Assembly: GCF_964656455.1 (NCBI RefSeq)
Contig: NC_135720.1
Span: 52,726,598-52,790,597, forward strand
Direction: 5' to 3'
DNA length: 64,000 nt
Source of the DNA: Halichoerus grypus
Lineage: Eukaryota; Chordata; Mammalia; Carnivora; Phocidae
The translations under genes were made by a program, and so were the position numbers. Below the pieces are notes generated by a model. That model was given only the letters and a program-made list of their open reading frames with translations, was not told the DNA's origin and did no database searches. This document shows positions 26,593 through 38,937 of this stretch, one piece after another (the first letter of the stretch is position 1; every line of letters begins with the position of its first letter).

Positions 26593-29500
26593 TAGTCTAA
26601 ATAAAATGTGTCTTCAAATAATACGATACATGCTAATGAGTTATGGGTCTTCCAAAAGAGATCTCTTCTAAGAAGAAATCACTGTGAATGCAGGGAAATC
26701 ATTTGAAAGTGAAATAAATGCTTTATTATACAATATTCCCCTCTTTAAATATTTATTATTATCATGATGGTTAGCGATTTAATGACATGATTTGCAAATG
26801 TTGTTTCTGTCTATATAACCTTTTAATCTTTAATTCATCCTTATTGTTATCTCTTATCTACATAGCTTACTTCCCACTATGGTCTGGTGGGGAACAGCAA
26901 CATGGTATTGAAGAAGTATTTCTATTTTTCTTGTTTCAAATTACAGAAAAATTAGAACAAGGAAGCAAAACTTTGGTGTTTTTAGGAAATTGTGTCTGTT
27001 ACTAAAATATCAATGCCACGAACCCATAAAGAACACTAAAATTTAAGATCTTAACAAAGAAAAAAAACAATCATTTACACTGCCTACATTGACCATTTGT
27101 CTTGAGTTTTTATTTCCTCCTTGATTTCTGGACATTAGTTTAGATAACAAGATATTTTCCCAAGCAGAAGGAAAAAGACCAAACATGTGATATTTGGAAA
27201 TGACTCCTACTGTGGTCTTATGTGTTACTCTTGTTTTTAAAGGGATAATGGTTACAAGGCATACTCCCTTAGGAAAGAATATTTTTAAGTGTTATTGTGC
27301 AAAGTAAAACTGGTATTTGTTACACAAAACACTTCAGCATCTCTTGCAAAACCACTAAGACACCTCTGCAACTTTCCAACTCCTAGGCGAATCAGTAGGC
27401 TAGAAATGTTCTCAAGTCCTTCTCTACTTGTGGCCTCAAAAAGGGGCTGGGAAAAGAGCAAGCTCTTGGTTCCCTGTAAAGTCTCCAGTGCATCGAATAA
27501 TGAGACTGACATACCATTGTTCGGCCAATGCCCATAGATTACAAAAGTATTTTTCTTACCCACTGTTTCAAAAAACTTTTGAGCCAGCAATTGAGCCTGT
27601 TGGGGATAAGGATTCTACAAAATATAATTATGAATTAACACTATCACTTCTTAGAGCCAACATCCTGAAATGTATAAGCTAGTAGTTAGGTTCCTTAAGT
27701 GAATACAGCTGTGACTCACAGTCCTTTCCTAACAGAAACATCTTGAAAAAAGCCTACATACGTGTAGCGATCCAAACAACTCTTCAAATAAAATTTTAAA
27801 TTCGGTTTAAAAATATAAACTACATGCCATAAAGGGTTAACTTGGCTTCAGTCTACCCCACCTTACTTTATAGGGCCAGGGTTTGTGAGAGACGGATATG
27901 ACATTCTTAACCTACTCCATCAAACAGACACAGAGACCCAGAGAAAGGAAGGGCGGAGAAGCAAATGAAATTTAAAGAGCCAATTTTCAGTGGGCCTTCA
28001 TTTTGAGAGTTAGGCTATTTTTGTCCTTGTTTTTAGCAGCAAATCAATTCCTGCCTCCATACCCAAGCATTTGTGAAGAGGATAGCACAGCTGTCCAATT
28101 TACATTCATAAATGCAGGTGTTGCTCAGACACAAAACAGAGGTCAGCTGAATACGGCTCCTAATTAGCTACCTTTTCTACTAGGATTTTTCTTTGTAAAG
28201 TTATGCATGCAATTTGGGTTCAACTTAGAGACCATTTTTAGATCCCAGCATGCTATCCACCAAGAAGCGGGCTGTCATTATAAAGCATAATTTACAGCAT
28301 AGTTAACTTTACATGTTTTTTAAAATCTACATTATACCTAAGGCAAATTTCTCTTCTACACACACATTATTCACTGTTTTCCATCCCCTTCTGAATATCT
28401 AAAATTTAGTGCAGAATTTAGCCAGAAAATCTTTTATGACAGAATGGAAAGAATTTTGCCCTTTTTCTAAGATTAAGAAAGTCCACAATTTTAATAATGA
28501 GGACTAAAGACTTGGTTAAATGACACAAGGAAAGTAGCTATTTGCAATTGTCTTCAGTGGGGAACACCCTGGGGCTTGTTACAGCAGTTCTTAGAAATGG
28601 CAGGATGGAGACTGGTATCGAATACAATCCATTAGGAAACCCAAGCCCTAAATGAAATGACCACAAAATCCTATCAGTTAACAGAAATGCAGCAGCTGTA
28701 CATGTTTATTGTAATACAATAGGATATTGTTGCAGAGATAACACTCTTAAAATTAAAAAAAAAAAAAAAGAATCCAGCGAGCGATGTGACCAGTTTATTC
28801 CCCTATTTGAAAAATGAGAAGGTATAGTGTGGCAGAGCTTTGGAATACATAAATAAGCATGAAGATCGCAGAGAAGACAGGTATTGTATGTACACTAATG
28901 GGCTGTTGGGATCAGCTGTCAAAGTCACTGGCTAAACTTCAAGCCACTGTGACTCCCAGCTTTTGCAGGATGTTCAAAGACCTACCCCAATAACTCCCTG
29001 CAGGAAGTGAAAGGTAATGGTCCTCCCCCCACCCCTCCCCATTGATTTTACCTGCCATAAGTATTCCAAATACAAATTCTTATCGTGGCTCCCATTTATC
29101 CATCTTTTAAAACTGCATGTTATGGAAGTTTAAATTCAGTTTGACCTTAAACTTTATAATGATGTAATATTACATGTTATTTATAATGATATACATTTTT
29201 ATATATGGTATTATATATATAAATATGGTATTCTGGGCTGTTTCAGAGGCTTACTAAAGTAAAATCATTTTGCAAAAGATGACATGTATCACCAGGATTC
29301 TGACAAATTCATCTGGCTTGATTTTCCTCACTACAGGCCATCCATCAAGATTCAGACCCATAATCCTTCAGAACCATAAAAAGACAAAAACCCCTGTTCT
29401 CTAGCCATCTTCTGGGATGGAATGCAAAATATTTTGTTGTGGTAAGTAAGGCTTTGAAGATGAAAGCACTGGGTCCACTCCTATGATTGTTACCCCAGTG

Positions 29501-30202
29501 CTCAGCGTTCAAAATGGGAGCCCCAGGGTCTTAGAGATCATTTTAATCCTCCTATATTAAAACAAAACGTGTCTCCCATGCATTGCTCTAACCGCCCTCC
29601 TCTGGAGTCTCACTGGCCCCTCCCGAGGGAAAATGAACTCGACTGTTGACTGTCCCAAAAGAATTCCAAACAATTTCCTTACTTGCCTCCCTGTTCAGTG
29701 AAGATTATGAGCCTAATTCTTAGAGACTGCTACTAAAATTCCACCCCGCTGAATCCTGCAGCCTAATTCTTTCAGCATTATGTTTTTTGGCAGAATAACG
29801 TGACCCAAATTTGCAGGAGATAATTTGCTGCAACAATGCTTCTTGCAATGCAGTGAACCCGAGATTAGCATTTGAGGATTGCAAATATCAGACTTAAATA
29901 ATAATAAAATTGTTTGCTTCAAGAAAAGACAAATTTCGATCTTGTATTAGGAAATGGAAATGCTTAGCAAAATGTGGACAATTTTATGAATTAAGCAAGC
30001 TTTACAGATCAATGGAAAATAATCAAGAACTAGCAATTTACTTCAGTAATTAGTGGCAAAATGCTACAGCGGTTCTTTAAAGATTAAGGAACTAGCTGTG
30101 CGTGTATGTGTGTGTGCTATTGTAAAAACATCATGCATTCCATTTCTCATCAATGGTGGCTAATACTATTCTAAAAGGACATTTTCAGATCTGAGGTGTC
30201 TT

Positions 30203-30227
30203 AAAACAAAACAAAACAAAACAAAAA
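30203..30227. repeat. (AAAAC)n short tandem repeat
   Basis: Five AAAAC units. Confidence 0.92.
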
Positions 30228-30377
30228 CTGATTAACTATGGCTGTTCCTGTGTTCACCCACCATGCTGCTCACCAACGCTTGGCTGTGTGAGCAATGTTT
30301 GTTCAGGTATTCATTATTTCACCTTTTCTCAATATCAATCAACTTGCACATAAGGCGTCAAGAGAGACTTGACATTC

Positions 30378-30417
30378 TTCTTGATTAGAATTTGTGGTTC
30401 TTGATTAGAATTTGTGG
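30378..30417. repeat. perfect 2 x 20-bp tandem duplication
   Basis: Two identical adjacent 20-base units (30378-30397 and 30398-30417), each reading ttcttgattagaatttgtgg, about 450 bp downstream of the SOBP exon 4 donor on the minus strand. It is not microsatellite sequence. Confidence 0.95.
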
Positions 30418-30867
30418 ATCAGGTTGTAAAGAGCCAGAGCAATATTCCCATTGGGAACAAATATTAAATTGTGTGGACTAAAGCTTTCTGGCCACACTTC
30501 CGTGGCTCGCTCCTTGGCCTCTGTAAGAAATCTCTACCACTTATCTTCCGTGGACTCTAGTCTATACACTCTACTGCTGGAGAGACACTGTCACTTCGGA
30601 TGTCACTCAGCTGCGATCACCGTGTCCCTCCTCATCCGGTTCTCATTCACCCTCTCAGAATTCAAACATCAAGACAGAGAAACGGAAGAACAGGTTACAC
30701 TTAGAAGGGGATTCCTCATTCCGAAAGGTTAAGTATGACAGAGGAGAACAGACAAAACAGAAAAAAAAAAGTAAAATGTGCACAGTGTTTTCAGCTAGAA
30801 GCTAGGAGGCACATGCGCACATGGTCTGGGGAGGCCTGCATAGCCGCCTCTCTCTACGTGCTCTTAC

Positions 30868-31019
30868 CTTATTTCTCTTGAAGTAGGCTCGTCGGCAGGC
30901 CGCAAAGCACTTCTCGCTGCAGAAGCTTTTCACCTCACTTCCCATACTCAGGGAATAGCGCTTGATTCCCACTTTCTGGCACCAGGCACACATTATTTGT
31001 ACATTTGACACATCATCTT
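30868..31019 (-). CDS. SOBP: SOBP coding exon (probably exon 4): first FCS-type zinc finger
   Basis: 152-bp internal exon of the sine oculis binding protein homolog, a nuclear protein known to bind SIX-family factors and needed for inner-ear development in mouse. The acceptor is ...tttattatag|AAGATG and the donor AATAAG|gtaagag. It enters in phase 1 (two bases complete a Glu codon from the previous exon) and leaves in phase 0 after 50 full codons, starting [14 protein letters not shown] and ending AYFKRNK. Cysteines in MCAWC and SFCSEKC form the first FCS-type zinc finger (exon-encoded residues about 11, 14, 34 and 38, counting the split Glu as 1). As far as I recall, the peptide is identical to human SOBP over its whole length. 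The apparent Met start before SNVQ is an internal GTG Val codon, not an initiator. Open frame past KRNK is intron read-through. Confidence 0.97.
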
Positions 31020-33084
31020 CTATAATAAAAGTATAAGAAAAATGTTCATATCAGAAGCAAACATCCCTTCAAACTTAGACACACCCTGAGCCTGACAGAG
31101 CTACTTGAGGTCTAATTTTAATTTCTGCACCTCACCACTTTCTGACCTCTGTAGGACAGCCAGCTCCTGAAAGGAAGACTCAATGCTTTCTTTCTTTTTT
31201 TTTTTTTCTTGGTTGGCTCTTAAGTCTCCAAAAAACATCATTTACTTAAAATCCAGAGCATGAATGCACACCCAGGAGGGCTCCCAGGACTTCTTAGCCT
31301 GGTAAAAATGTATATTCTACCTGGTTAAACCAGGCTTGGTACTCATGAAGCTTGTAAAATGACCCATTTCTTCAAAGGCACTACTGAAAGCCTGTGAGAT
31401 CCACACTAAGTGGGATACCCAAGTGCTAACCCACAAATGTGATGCCCTAATGCCGAAATGGAGGGATGGTAATGGAGGTTTCAGCCGTGAGACCTGAGGT
31501 CCGACAGCAATAAAGATCATTCTCGGCTAGACTGGTAGTCCTAGTAGCTCCTGCAGGACCCGCTACCCATGTCATGGAGATGTACAGAATGATGTTAAGT
31601 GACATGCGAATATTTTCAATAATTAAAATACTGCATTTCTTTTCCTTTGCAAGAGAAGAAAACAAATTTAACTGGCAAAACAAGCCCATGATATCACAAA
31701 TATTACTGCTCAAAGTGAAGAGAGGTTTTTAAAGTGAGTCAGTTTATAATAAAATATATTGAGTAAATCATAATGCAGATGATAACAAGTTATGACAAAA
31801 ATGTGACAGTGATATTCAAACGACTGAAGTCTGGGAAATACTGGCCCATTTAGGGGTGGGGGCAATAAAAGGAGACTTTAATTAGAAGTCTATAAAATAT
31901 TTTCTTGCTGCCTCCTAGGGACTTTTGCTATATCTTGAGTTTTCTGGTCCTCCCAATTGACAATGTGTATACATTGACTGATTGCCACTATTAGCCACAT
32001 TTCTCCTTCCTTTATGGATTTTTTTTTTAACTATCCCAGATTCATGCTCCAGACATGAATGGTAATCACAAAATCCCCAATAAGCTCTGGTATAGTGTTG
32101 TCTGATTTCTGAATAAAATCCCCCAAAGACTAATTGCTAAGCAAGGCCTGGTCCATGAGTTGTTGACATATTCATGGTTCATAGAGTCTGTCATGCAATC
32201 ATTCCATTTCCAGGGGAAAGATTTGGTTTGAGGCAGTGTGGTCATCAGCCTGCAAAATTAGAAGCAAACTAATTTGTAGTGCAGTGATACGGCTCTTCTT
32301 CCCCTGAGTATCATCACTCAGAACTATGTGCAGCATTTTATTTACCTTAATGGAATAAATATTGTCATTTTAATGACCACTTTTTTTCCACAAATTACAT
32401 AATGTGATCTATTGTTAATTACCAAATGAGACAGTGTAAAAATGACCATTGATATTAATCAAACATTTTTGGTAACATAACTTTCTTTAAATGGAGTCAT
32501 AACATGAATTCAAATGTCATACAATTACTGCATTTCATAATTTGTTCTAGTCAAAGAAAGCTTTATTTATATTTTATATGGTTTCTAATATGGCATCTGT
32601 CTACATATAGACATTTTACATGAAATGCCTATAAACATGAAATGTTATAGACATGAAAATTGAACCAAACTCTACAATTACCTCAGAGTATAAAGGAGTT
32701 TTTTTCTTAATTGGATTAGAAATAGTATATTTTAAAAATAATCATCTGTCATTCCTAAGCTAATTTGAACTACGAGTTTCTATTCTTCCCAATTGATTCG
32801 CTGCTTTAAAATCTTAAAGTCCTAAAAAAGAAGATGATACGGCAGAACTCTCCCAAATGATCCGCTGGCAATATGTTTGATTCTGGTGAAATCTGTAAGG
32901 AAAAGAAATTTTTATGGGGGAAATTATTTGGCCTGAGAGTTCAAAAAGGAGACTGCCCCTCCTTCCTAAGGAGCTGCTTTAGAACAACCATTAGGTTCCC
33001 CTTGTTGTTCCTTCCCTTAAATTGTCTCGTTTGGGAAACAAAACCTAAAATTTTTCTTTCTAGATCTTTAATGGATATAAATAA

Positions 33085-33113
33085 GATAAAATAAAATAAA
33101 ATAAAATAAAATA
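33085..33113. repeat. (ATAAA)n short tandem repeat
   Basis: About six ATAAA/AAAAT units. Confidence 0.93.
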
Positions 33114-35134
33114 ATCCACTATAATGGACTAAAATTGAGATGAAAAAGGGTAGAGAACAAAGCACTAAGGAGGTGGGCACACGGCCTGGCAGGAAAGGAG
33201 GCTGGGGAGAGGGCAGCTCGCAATCTCCCTCACGCTTCCCTCCATCAGCACAGGCTGACTGGCTAGTCAGTTTTTTAAGAGGAGGCAAGGATACTTTCTT
33301 ACAATAGACTTAACAGAGAAACAAAAAGTAGAATTTTAAGGGAGATTATTTTTATAAATCATTTATACTATAAAGTAACAATGTGGGAAGATGAGACAAA
33401 AGAAATTGTGCACTTCTGTTTTGTATGTGGCAGTTGGAAAACTCTTAGAATGGTGGTTAGCATCTGTCTTGTTAAATAATTCAGTATTTCCATCCATTTC
33501 TCATAAAATTCCATTTCATAAAGGCAAACACTTCGGAAAAATTCCATCGGATTTCTCCTTTTCTGTCATCGAACTGTTACCAATAGCTAGTGCTCCAAAG
33601 ATGAGAAAACATTTTCAGATATCTCAGGTACTCCAGTCTTATAAAAGCCATTTTTATTCACATTATATTTAAGAAACTAAGAACTATAATTATCTAAGTT
33701 AATTTTTCAGCTAAAACATAGCTCAAAATTCTGGTCCTAGACATGAGATTGTGCCCCATCTTAAATGTGTATGACTGTACCCCTAGCAAAGTGAGTTTTT
33801 CTTAAGTGCTTAAAACCAAAGGGATAGGTTCATTTCAACAACCACATTTTTTTTTAATCTGAAACCCAGTAATTATGTGCATGCTTTACATTGGCAAAAT
33901 AGAAGGCCCCAGCATTTTAGCTTTTCTAACTTGATCTGTTGTAAAAAATATATATTTATTTATTTAAAAAAATATTTCTTTGAACTAGGGAGAACCTGAT
34001 TTCCTATCTTATATTTAGACTAAAGTCTGTGCCATTAGAGACTTGAGATTACCTCAAAGAAGACTGGCATAACAGATTTTTCCTTACAGCCATCAGCCTG
34101 CGTATTTTTCATAATGAACAATGCAACAACAAATGCAAAATATTTACAGCATTAAGTCACATTCCCAAGGCGAATGGTTTGTATAACATGATAAATTTTT
34201 CATATGATAATATCATATAAATATGCATCAGTCAAAATATGCATGTTTCTATTAATCATGAAAAGTTTGTACCACCTCTTTAGGATTTAATTAAGCAAAA
34301 TGTTTAGGGCATTTTCTTTCCAATCTAATGTTCAAAGAGCTCCAGAACATTACTCCATTTTACATCCCAGAAGGAGAAGTTCAGATTAATTACTCTGAGA
34401 TGAAATCAAAATTGTATTTATTTATCATCATGCAGAGAAGTATGAGATCAAGCATTTCTGGAATGCCTTGCTGAAGTTGTTTGAGAAATTGCCTTATCTG
34501 GTGACTTTCAAAAATAAGGATGGCCATTGGTCGGTGGCATTCTAGGGGCACTTGAATTGACTGTAAACATGCATACTAGCTTACCTGACCAGAGCACAAA
34601 GAAAATCAGGAGGGTCTTAATGGACCCCAAGGGATTAAACTGTAGATTTACCACCCCTTTGTAACTTTCATGGGAGTCCAAGACTGAGGACAAAATCTGC
34701 AAGTATTTGCTGGTGATGTTTCTCTCCTCCAACAGTTGCTGGAATGCACACATCTAGATAATCATTTCAAGATTTGAATTATATTTGAGACAAGTTGCAA
34801 GGCAGTTTGAAGTGATTCCTGGGTGTTCTCCACATCATGAAAGGAAAGTACAGCACGGGTAGCACTCTGTCGATCTATTTGTCAGAGTAGCTATATTTAA
34901 GAACACAGATAAAGACATGGCCTGGAAGGCAGGCAAGAAACTAGGGTTAAAGTTTGCTTTCTTTGCAGCCCTTCTTGGAATAATTCAACTCCAAAAATTT
35001 TGAGGCAATCCAGTTCAAAAGCCTCTACAGAGTCCTATAGAAGCTTCTGTATAATTCTGTATGTTCTAGAACTGAACATACAAGGAGACCCGGAAAAAAT
35101 TTGGAACACTGAGCCAAAAGGAAAATAATCATAG

Positions 35135-35352
35135 CTAGCCATTATTCAGTATTTAATGGTGGCAGGCACAGTGCAAAGTTCTTTAAATCCATCATTTCAT
35201 CTTAATCACAACCACTGCCCCCCAGGCAAATACTAACTGATCCCCACTGTACAGATGGGGAAAGTGAGGTTTAGAACGTAAGCAATTTACTCCAAATCAC
35301 AGAGCCAGTACACACAAAGCCTAGACTCCAGAGCCCAAGCTCTTGGCTATCA
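35135..35352 (-). repeat. MIR SINE, antisense
   Basis: Antisense MIR order: 'ggcaggcacagtgcaaagtt', 'ccactgtacagatggggaaa', 'gtgaggtttagaacgtaagc', 'aatcacagagccagtacaca', 'ctccagagcccaagctcttg'. A nearly full-length old copy. Confidence 0.9.
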
Positions 35353-36403
35353 CATCTCAGAGACCAGGGCCTTTCTAAAAGCATGAGATTACATGCCATC
35401 CACACAGACTTCCCTCTGCAAAAAGGACTAAAAGCTCTCACAAGATTCTGCTACTTACACGGCGCCCTGCTCCATGACACGCTAAAAGACAAAGAAAATG
35501 AAATCAAAAAGGTCAAAATGTCTTTGAGGGGACAGCTGAAGTGTTATTCAATCAATATTTGTTGATTGATTTTCAAAAAAATTTAAAGGCTCACAATGCA
35601 AGCCTTTATTTCTTAATGACTATGAGACTTGGATTTGCTGCAAACATTCTGTCTGAACTTTCACCAGCAAGTGCCACTTAAACATTAAACAAGGAGCCAG
35701 AGCCAATAATACCTGGATCTCAGGAAGCAGTCATTCTACCCACAGGCAAGCAATACTCTTCCCAGTTTTCTCTTTAGTAAGGAGGGGGATCACAGCAAGA
35801 CATGGATAAGATTGATTTCCCATGTGGGTGAAGCAGGGAACCACTTACATTTGTAATTCCAAAGATGCCACTAATATCCTACCTTCAAAAATTATGCCAC
35901 AACTCCTCACTAAAATTAAATTCTACCATTAGAGAGTAATTTGTTTGGCCACATATTTTTTTATATCCCATTAAAACACAAATTCCCTAAAAGTAGAAAA
36001 TTCAGTACATTTTATGTCAATTATGACTTATGCTTTAAAATGAGTGGTTTTCACAGAGAGTGGGGAGAAGGGCTAAGGACAAGGTTCCAATGCAAGAGGT
36101 GGAGGGCAGAAATGGGAGAGGCTTTGGTACGGAGAAGCCTCTGGTCACTCACTGCTCTGCTAAAGTCTAGCCCTGGGCATACAGGTAGAGCAAGCTGAGG
36201 GCAGCCAAGCAAAGAGTGGACAGGAAAAAATACTGTCTGAGCATACTGTAGCAACTCTATCTTCAGAGTGCCTTTTAGAATCAAACAGAAAACAGTGGAA
36301 GTTGAAGGAGGCGGGCGGAATAGCATACATCCAGGGACCTCTGAAAATGCAAAGCAACGGGCAGATCCACTTATTACCGTCTCAAGGGGGTGACTTTTTT
36401 TTT

Positions 36404-36426
36404 TGAATGAATGAATGAATGAATGA
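36404..36426. repeat. (TGAA)n short tandem repeat
   Basis: Five to six TGAA units after a T-run. Confidence 0.92.
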
Positions 36427-37075
36427 GGTAACAGATAAATGCTGCTTTGCAAAACTAAGTCGCTATTATTTGAAAGACAACGTGGTGGAGTGCCGGGAAA
36501 CAGAGGCAGAGGACATCGGTGAAAGTACTAATACTGCCCCTTCTAGTTGTATGGCACTCTGCTTGAGGGACAGTCATGCCCACCCTCACCAGAGCTGTGG
36601 TGAGGATGAAATGCTAGAAAGCAGCCACGTCCTACATGTAAATGAGCCTGCCTTAGGATTACCAGCAATTAGAGCCGCAAGAAAAGGGAGGGGTCAGCTG
36701 TAGGCACTCTGGAGAGGCCCGGATGACCAGGCTCCGGTTTCCTCAACCACATCCCCTCCCATGGATGACATCTGCAGAACCACTATCTTTGAACCCAAAG
36801 AGCAACCCAGTTAATTGGTTAAATTTCACTAACTCAGACTATTTAAGTGTAAAGCCATTACATTTAATAAAAGCTTCACTTACAGTTATTCTCTTTAAAA
36901 ATTACTTAACTTGAATTAATAGTTGACAAGGTGTTGCCAAATATATCACTGTACTGCCAGATGTTCTGTAATTAATAGATGGGAATTCTTGGTAATTATT
37001 ACATCAACTAGTTACACATGGGTGGATCTTCCTAAGTGCCCGAGAAGTTTGCTCTTTCAAAAAAGTATCATAGTG

Positions 37076-37287
37076 GGGCGCCTGGGTGGCTCAGTTGTTA
37101 AGTGTCTGCCTTTGGCTCAGGTCATGATCCCAGGGTCCTGGGATTGAGCCCCGTGTCAGGCTCCCTACTCAGGGGGAGGTCTGCTCCTCCCTCTCCCTCT
37201 ACCCTTCCCCCAGCTTGTGGTCTCTCTCACTCACTCTCTCTCAAGTAAATAAATAAAATCTTTAAAATAAAATAAAGTTTAAAAAAA
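37076..37287 (+). repeat. Can-SINE
   Basis: Sense copy starting 'ggggcgcctgggtggctcag', with 'gtcatgatcccagggtcctg', a CT-rich region and the tail 'aagtaaataaataaaatctt' followed by A-rich sequence. Target duplications are not clear. Confidence 0.97.
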
Positions 37288-37430
37288 TCGAAATCTCTCT
37301 ACAAAAACTAAAATTTGGTTCCAGTAATTAAAAGGAATGAGCACATATTACATAAAATGACAGCAAAATTATAGAATTTAAATTAATTTTTAATATTCTA
37401 TTGGAACTTTCCTAGCCAATTTTTAATTTT

Positions 37431-37486
37431 GTATATATGTGTGATACATATATATGTGCACATATGTGTGTGTATATATATATGTA
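37431..37486. repeat. mixed (TA)n/(TG)n low-complexity tract
   Basis: Alternating TATATG, CACATATG and TGTGTG units; it can form cruciform-like structure. Likely length-variable. Confidence 0.88.
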
Positions 37487-38069
37487 AAACATGTGACTCC
37501 AGAATGAATTAAATATCTGCATGCAGGTCTCTGCACTAGGCAACTGGTCAAGAATGCTCAGTTAAGTAAGACATAACCCTGCTCCCAAGAACAGAAAGAA
37601 AACTGTGTGCCTCATTATATGACAGGCAGAATGTGGTAAGAGAGGTTCAAAACCTGTTAGAGGCCCAGAAAGCACAGTTTTTGAGTAGGGTCCTGAAGGA
37701 TTTGGAGGAGGAGCAAGTTCGAGAGGAGGAGGGAAAGGACAGAAGGAAAGCAGGAGCCAGGGCGTGGGGCTCAGTGGTGACAAGGAGTCCTGAAGTTGCC
37801 CCATTAACCAAGATTGCAAGAAGAGAAAAGCAGATCAGATTGGGGCCCAGTGGGGCCTGAACAAGGAATCCCTTGAAGGATGTTTGGCAAGGGGATGGAA
37901 GGGGCTCACCCTTATTCCACAGGTAATGGGGAGCTCCTGAATGTTTCTTAGTAGAAGATAACAGGATCAGAGATGTGCTAACCAATGTTACTCCAGCAGG
38001 GTGGATCAGAATTCAGAAAGACTGGAATCTCGTCCTGCATCTAGGAGCCTCAGTAAGAAACAAGGGAGT

Positions 38070-38147
38070 AGGCTCCACACCTCTTTCGCCTTTGTGTGTT
38101 CAGCGCCTAGCACATAGCAGTGCTTAAACTATGTTGAATAAATAAAC
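38070..38147 (+). repeat. L2-type LINE tail fragment
   Basis: 'ctttgtgtgttcagcgccta', 'gcacatagcagtgcttaaac' and 'tatgttgaataaataaac' match the last about 80 bp of a sense L2-like element. Confidence 0.7.
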
Positions 38148-38182
38148 AGACAGATGGATAGATGGACAGATGGATGGATACA
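38148..38182. repeat. (GATG/GACA)n imperfect tandem repeat
   Basis: Imperfect run of GACAGATGGATA-type units directly after the L2 tail. It probably grew out of the tail's simple sequence. Confidence 0.8.
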
Positions 38183-38937
38183 GAGGGAAGGAGATGAAGT
38201 TTGGAACCTATGCAGCAACAGAAGAAATGAAAAGAAGACTTAACCAATTGCCTTCATCAGTTCATCTCCCTGTGTGTCTAGTCAAAGACAACCAGGGAAA
38301 AGTCCAAAGAGTTCTTTGAGAAAATGGACTGTGTAGTCAAAGTCAAGCAGTGAATTTGCTTTATTTTCAGGGTCCCTTCCTCATTTATTTTCCCAACATT
38401 CAAACAAAGAAGGAAAATGAAACAAGATCCCATAAAGTCTCAAGATAGTAATTCTCTCTTGAATTCCGTACTGAACTTGGATTCTTTAACAAGACACTAC
38501 TAAGCACACACATGTCTACAGTTCCTTGCCATTAACTTGAATTTCTCCCCATAATTTCCCTGATTTGCCAGTGAAGGGACCCCTTCTAAGTCTCCTGGAC
38601 AATCTCACCTCTGTGCCTCAGTACTCACTGTGGAGAATCTGTCTTTCCTACATACTTACCCTAAGAAAATGGAATAAGAAGGAAGATGGTAGAACTTAAG
38701 AGTCAAGAAAACCTCCATGCGACATTTCGCAAAGCACATTCTACAGAATACTAATTCCAGGAGATACTTAAGTGGGTGTTTATTTTTAAAACGACTTCCA
38801 TGGTCAAATATGTATGAAAACACTGGGCTAAACAAAGTTAAATAATAGACCCTTTACCATAAGCCTTTTTGGTTCCACCAATGTAGAACTAGGAATCCTA
38901 AAAGAGGGAGATAGAATGTGCTGTATTTCACCAATTT

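Larger units (their letters stand above)
1..30867 (-). other. SOBP: SOBP intron 4, 3'-ward portion (partial)
   Basis: Transcribed on the minus strand, beginning at the GT donor 30867-30866 and running off the left edge. No further SOBP exon was found by eye: the residues expected next (second FCS finger, a CDWCKH-type motif) do not appear in any minus frame. Recognisable content is listed separately (L1, L2, MIR, SINE, Tigger, microsatellites). Stretches in which I recognise no gene or repeat are about 1-2349, 2581-3730, 3793-4329, 4511-5934, 6201-7579, 7726-8463, 8507-11289, 11751-12557, 13666-14039, 14206-19009, 19351-21124, 22257-24058, 24288-26174 and 26595-30202. Several of these look like constrained non-coding DNA (see findings). 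Confidence 0.85.

Noticed and set aside
30378..30417. Direct repeats as a CRISPR-like array
   Set aside because: Only two abutting units without spacers, in a mammalian nuclear intron.
30802..30867. Open frame continuing past SOBP exon 4 (VRARRERR...)
   Set aside because: Begins exactly at the consensus donor gtaagag; it is intron read-through.
1..30867. SOBP exon 5 or a later exon in the left third
   Set aside because: I searched the minus frames by eye for the second FCS finger and downstream residues and found none; a very short exon could still be missed.
37076..37150. tRNA-like heads of the Can-SINEs as tRNA genes
   Set aside because: The heads derive from a tRNA but are diverged, lack a foldable cloverleaf by eye, and are followed by SINE bodies and A-tails.
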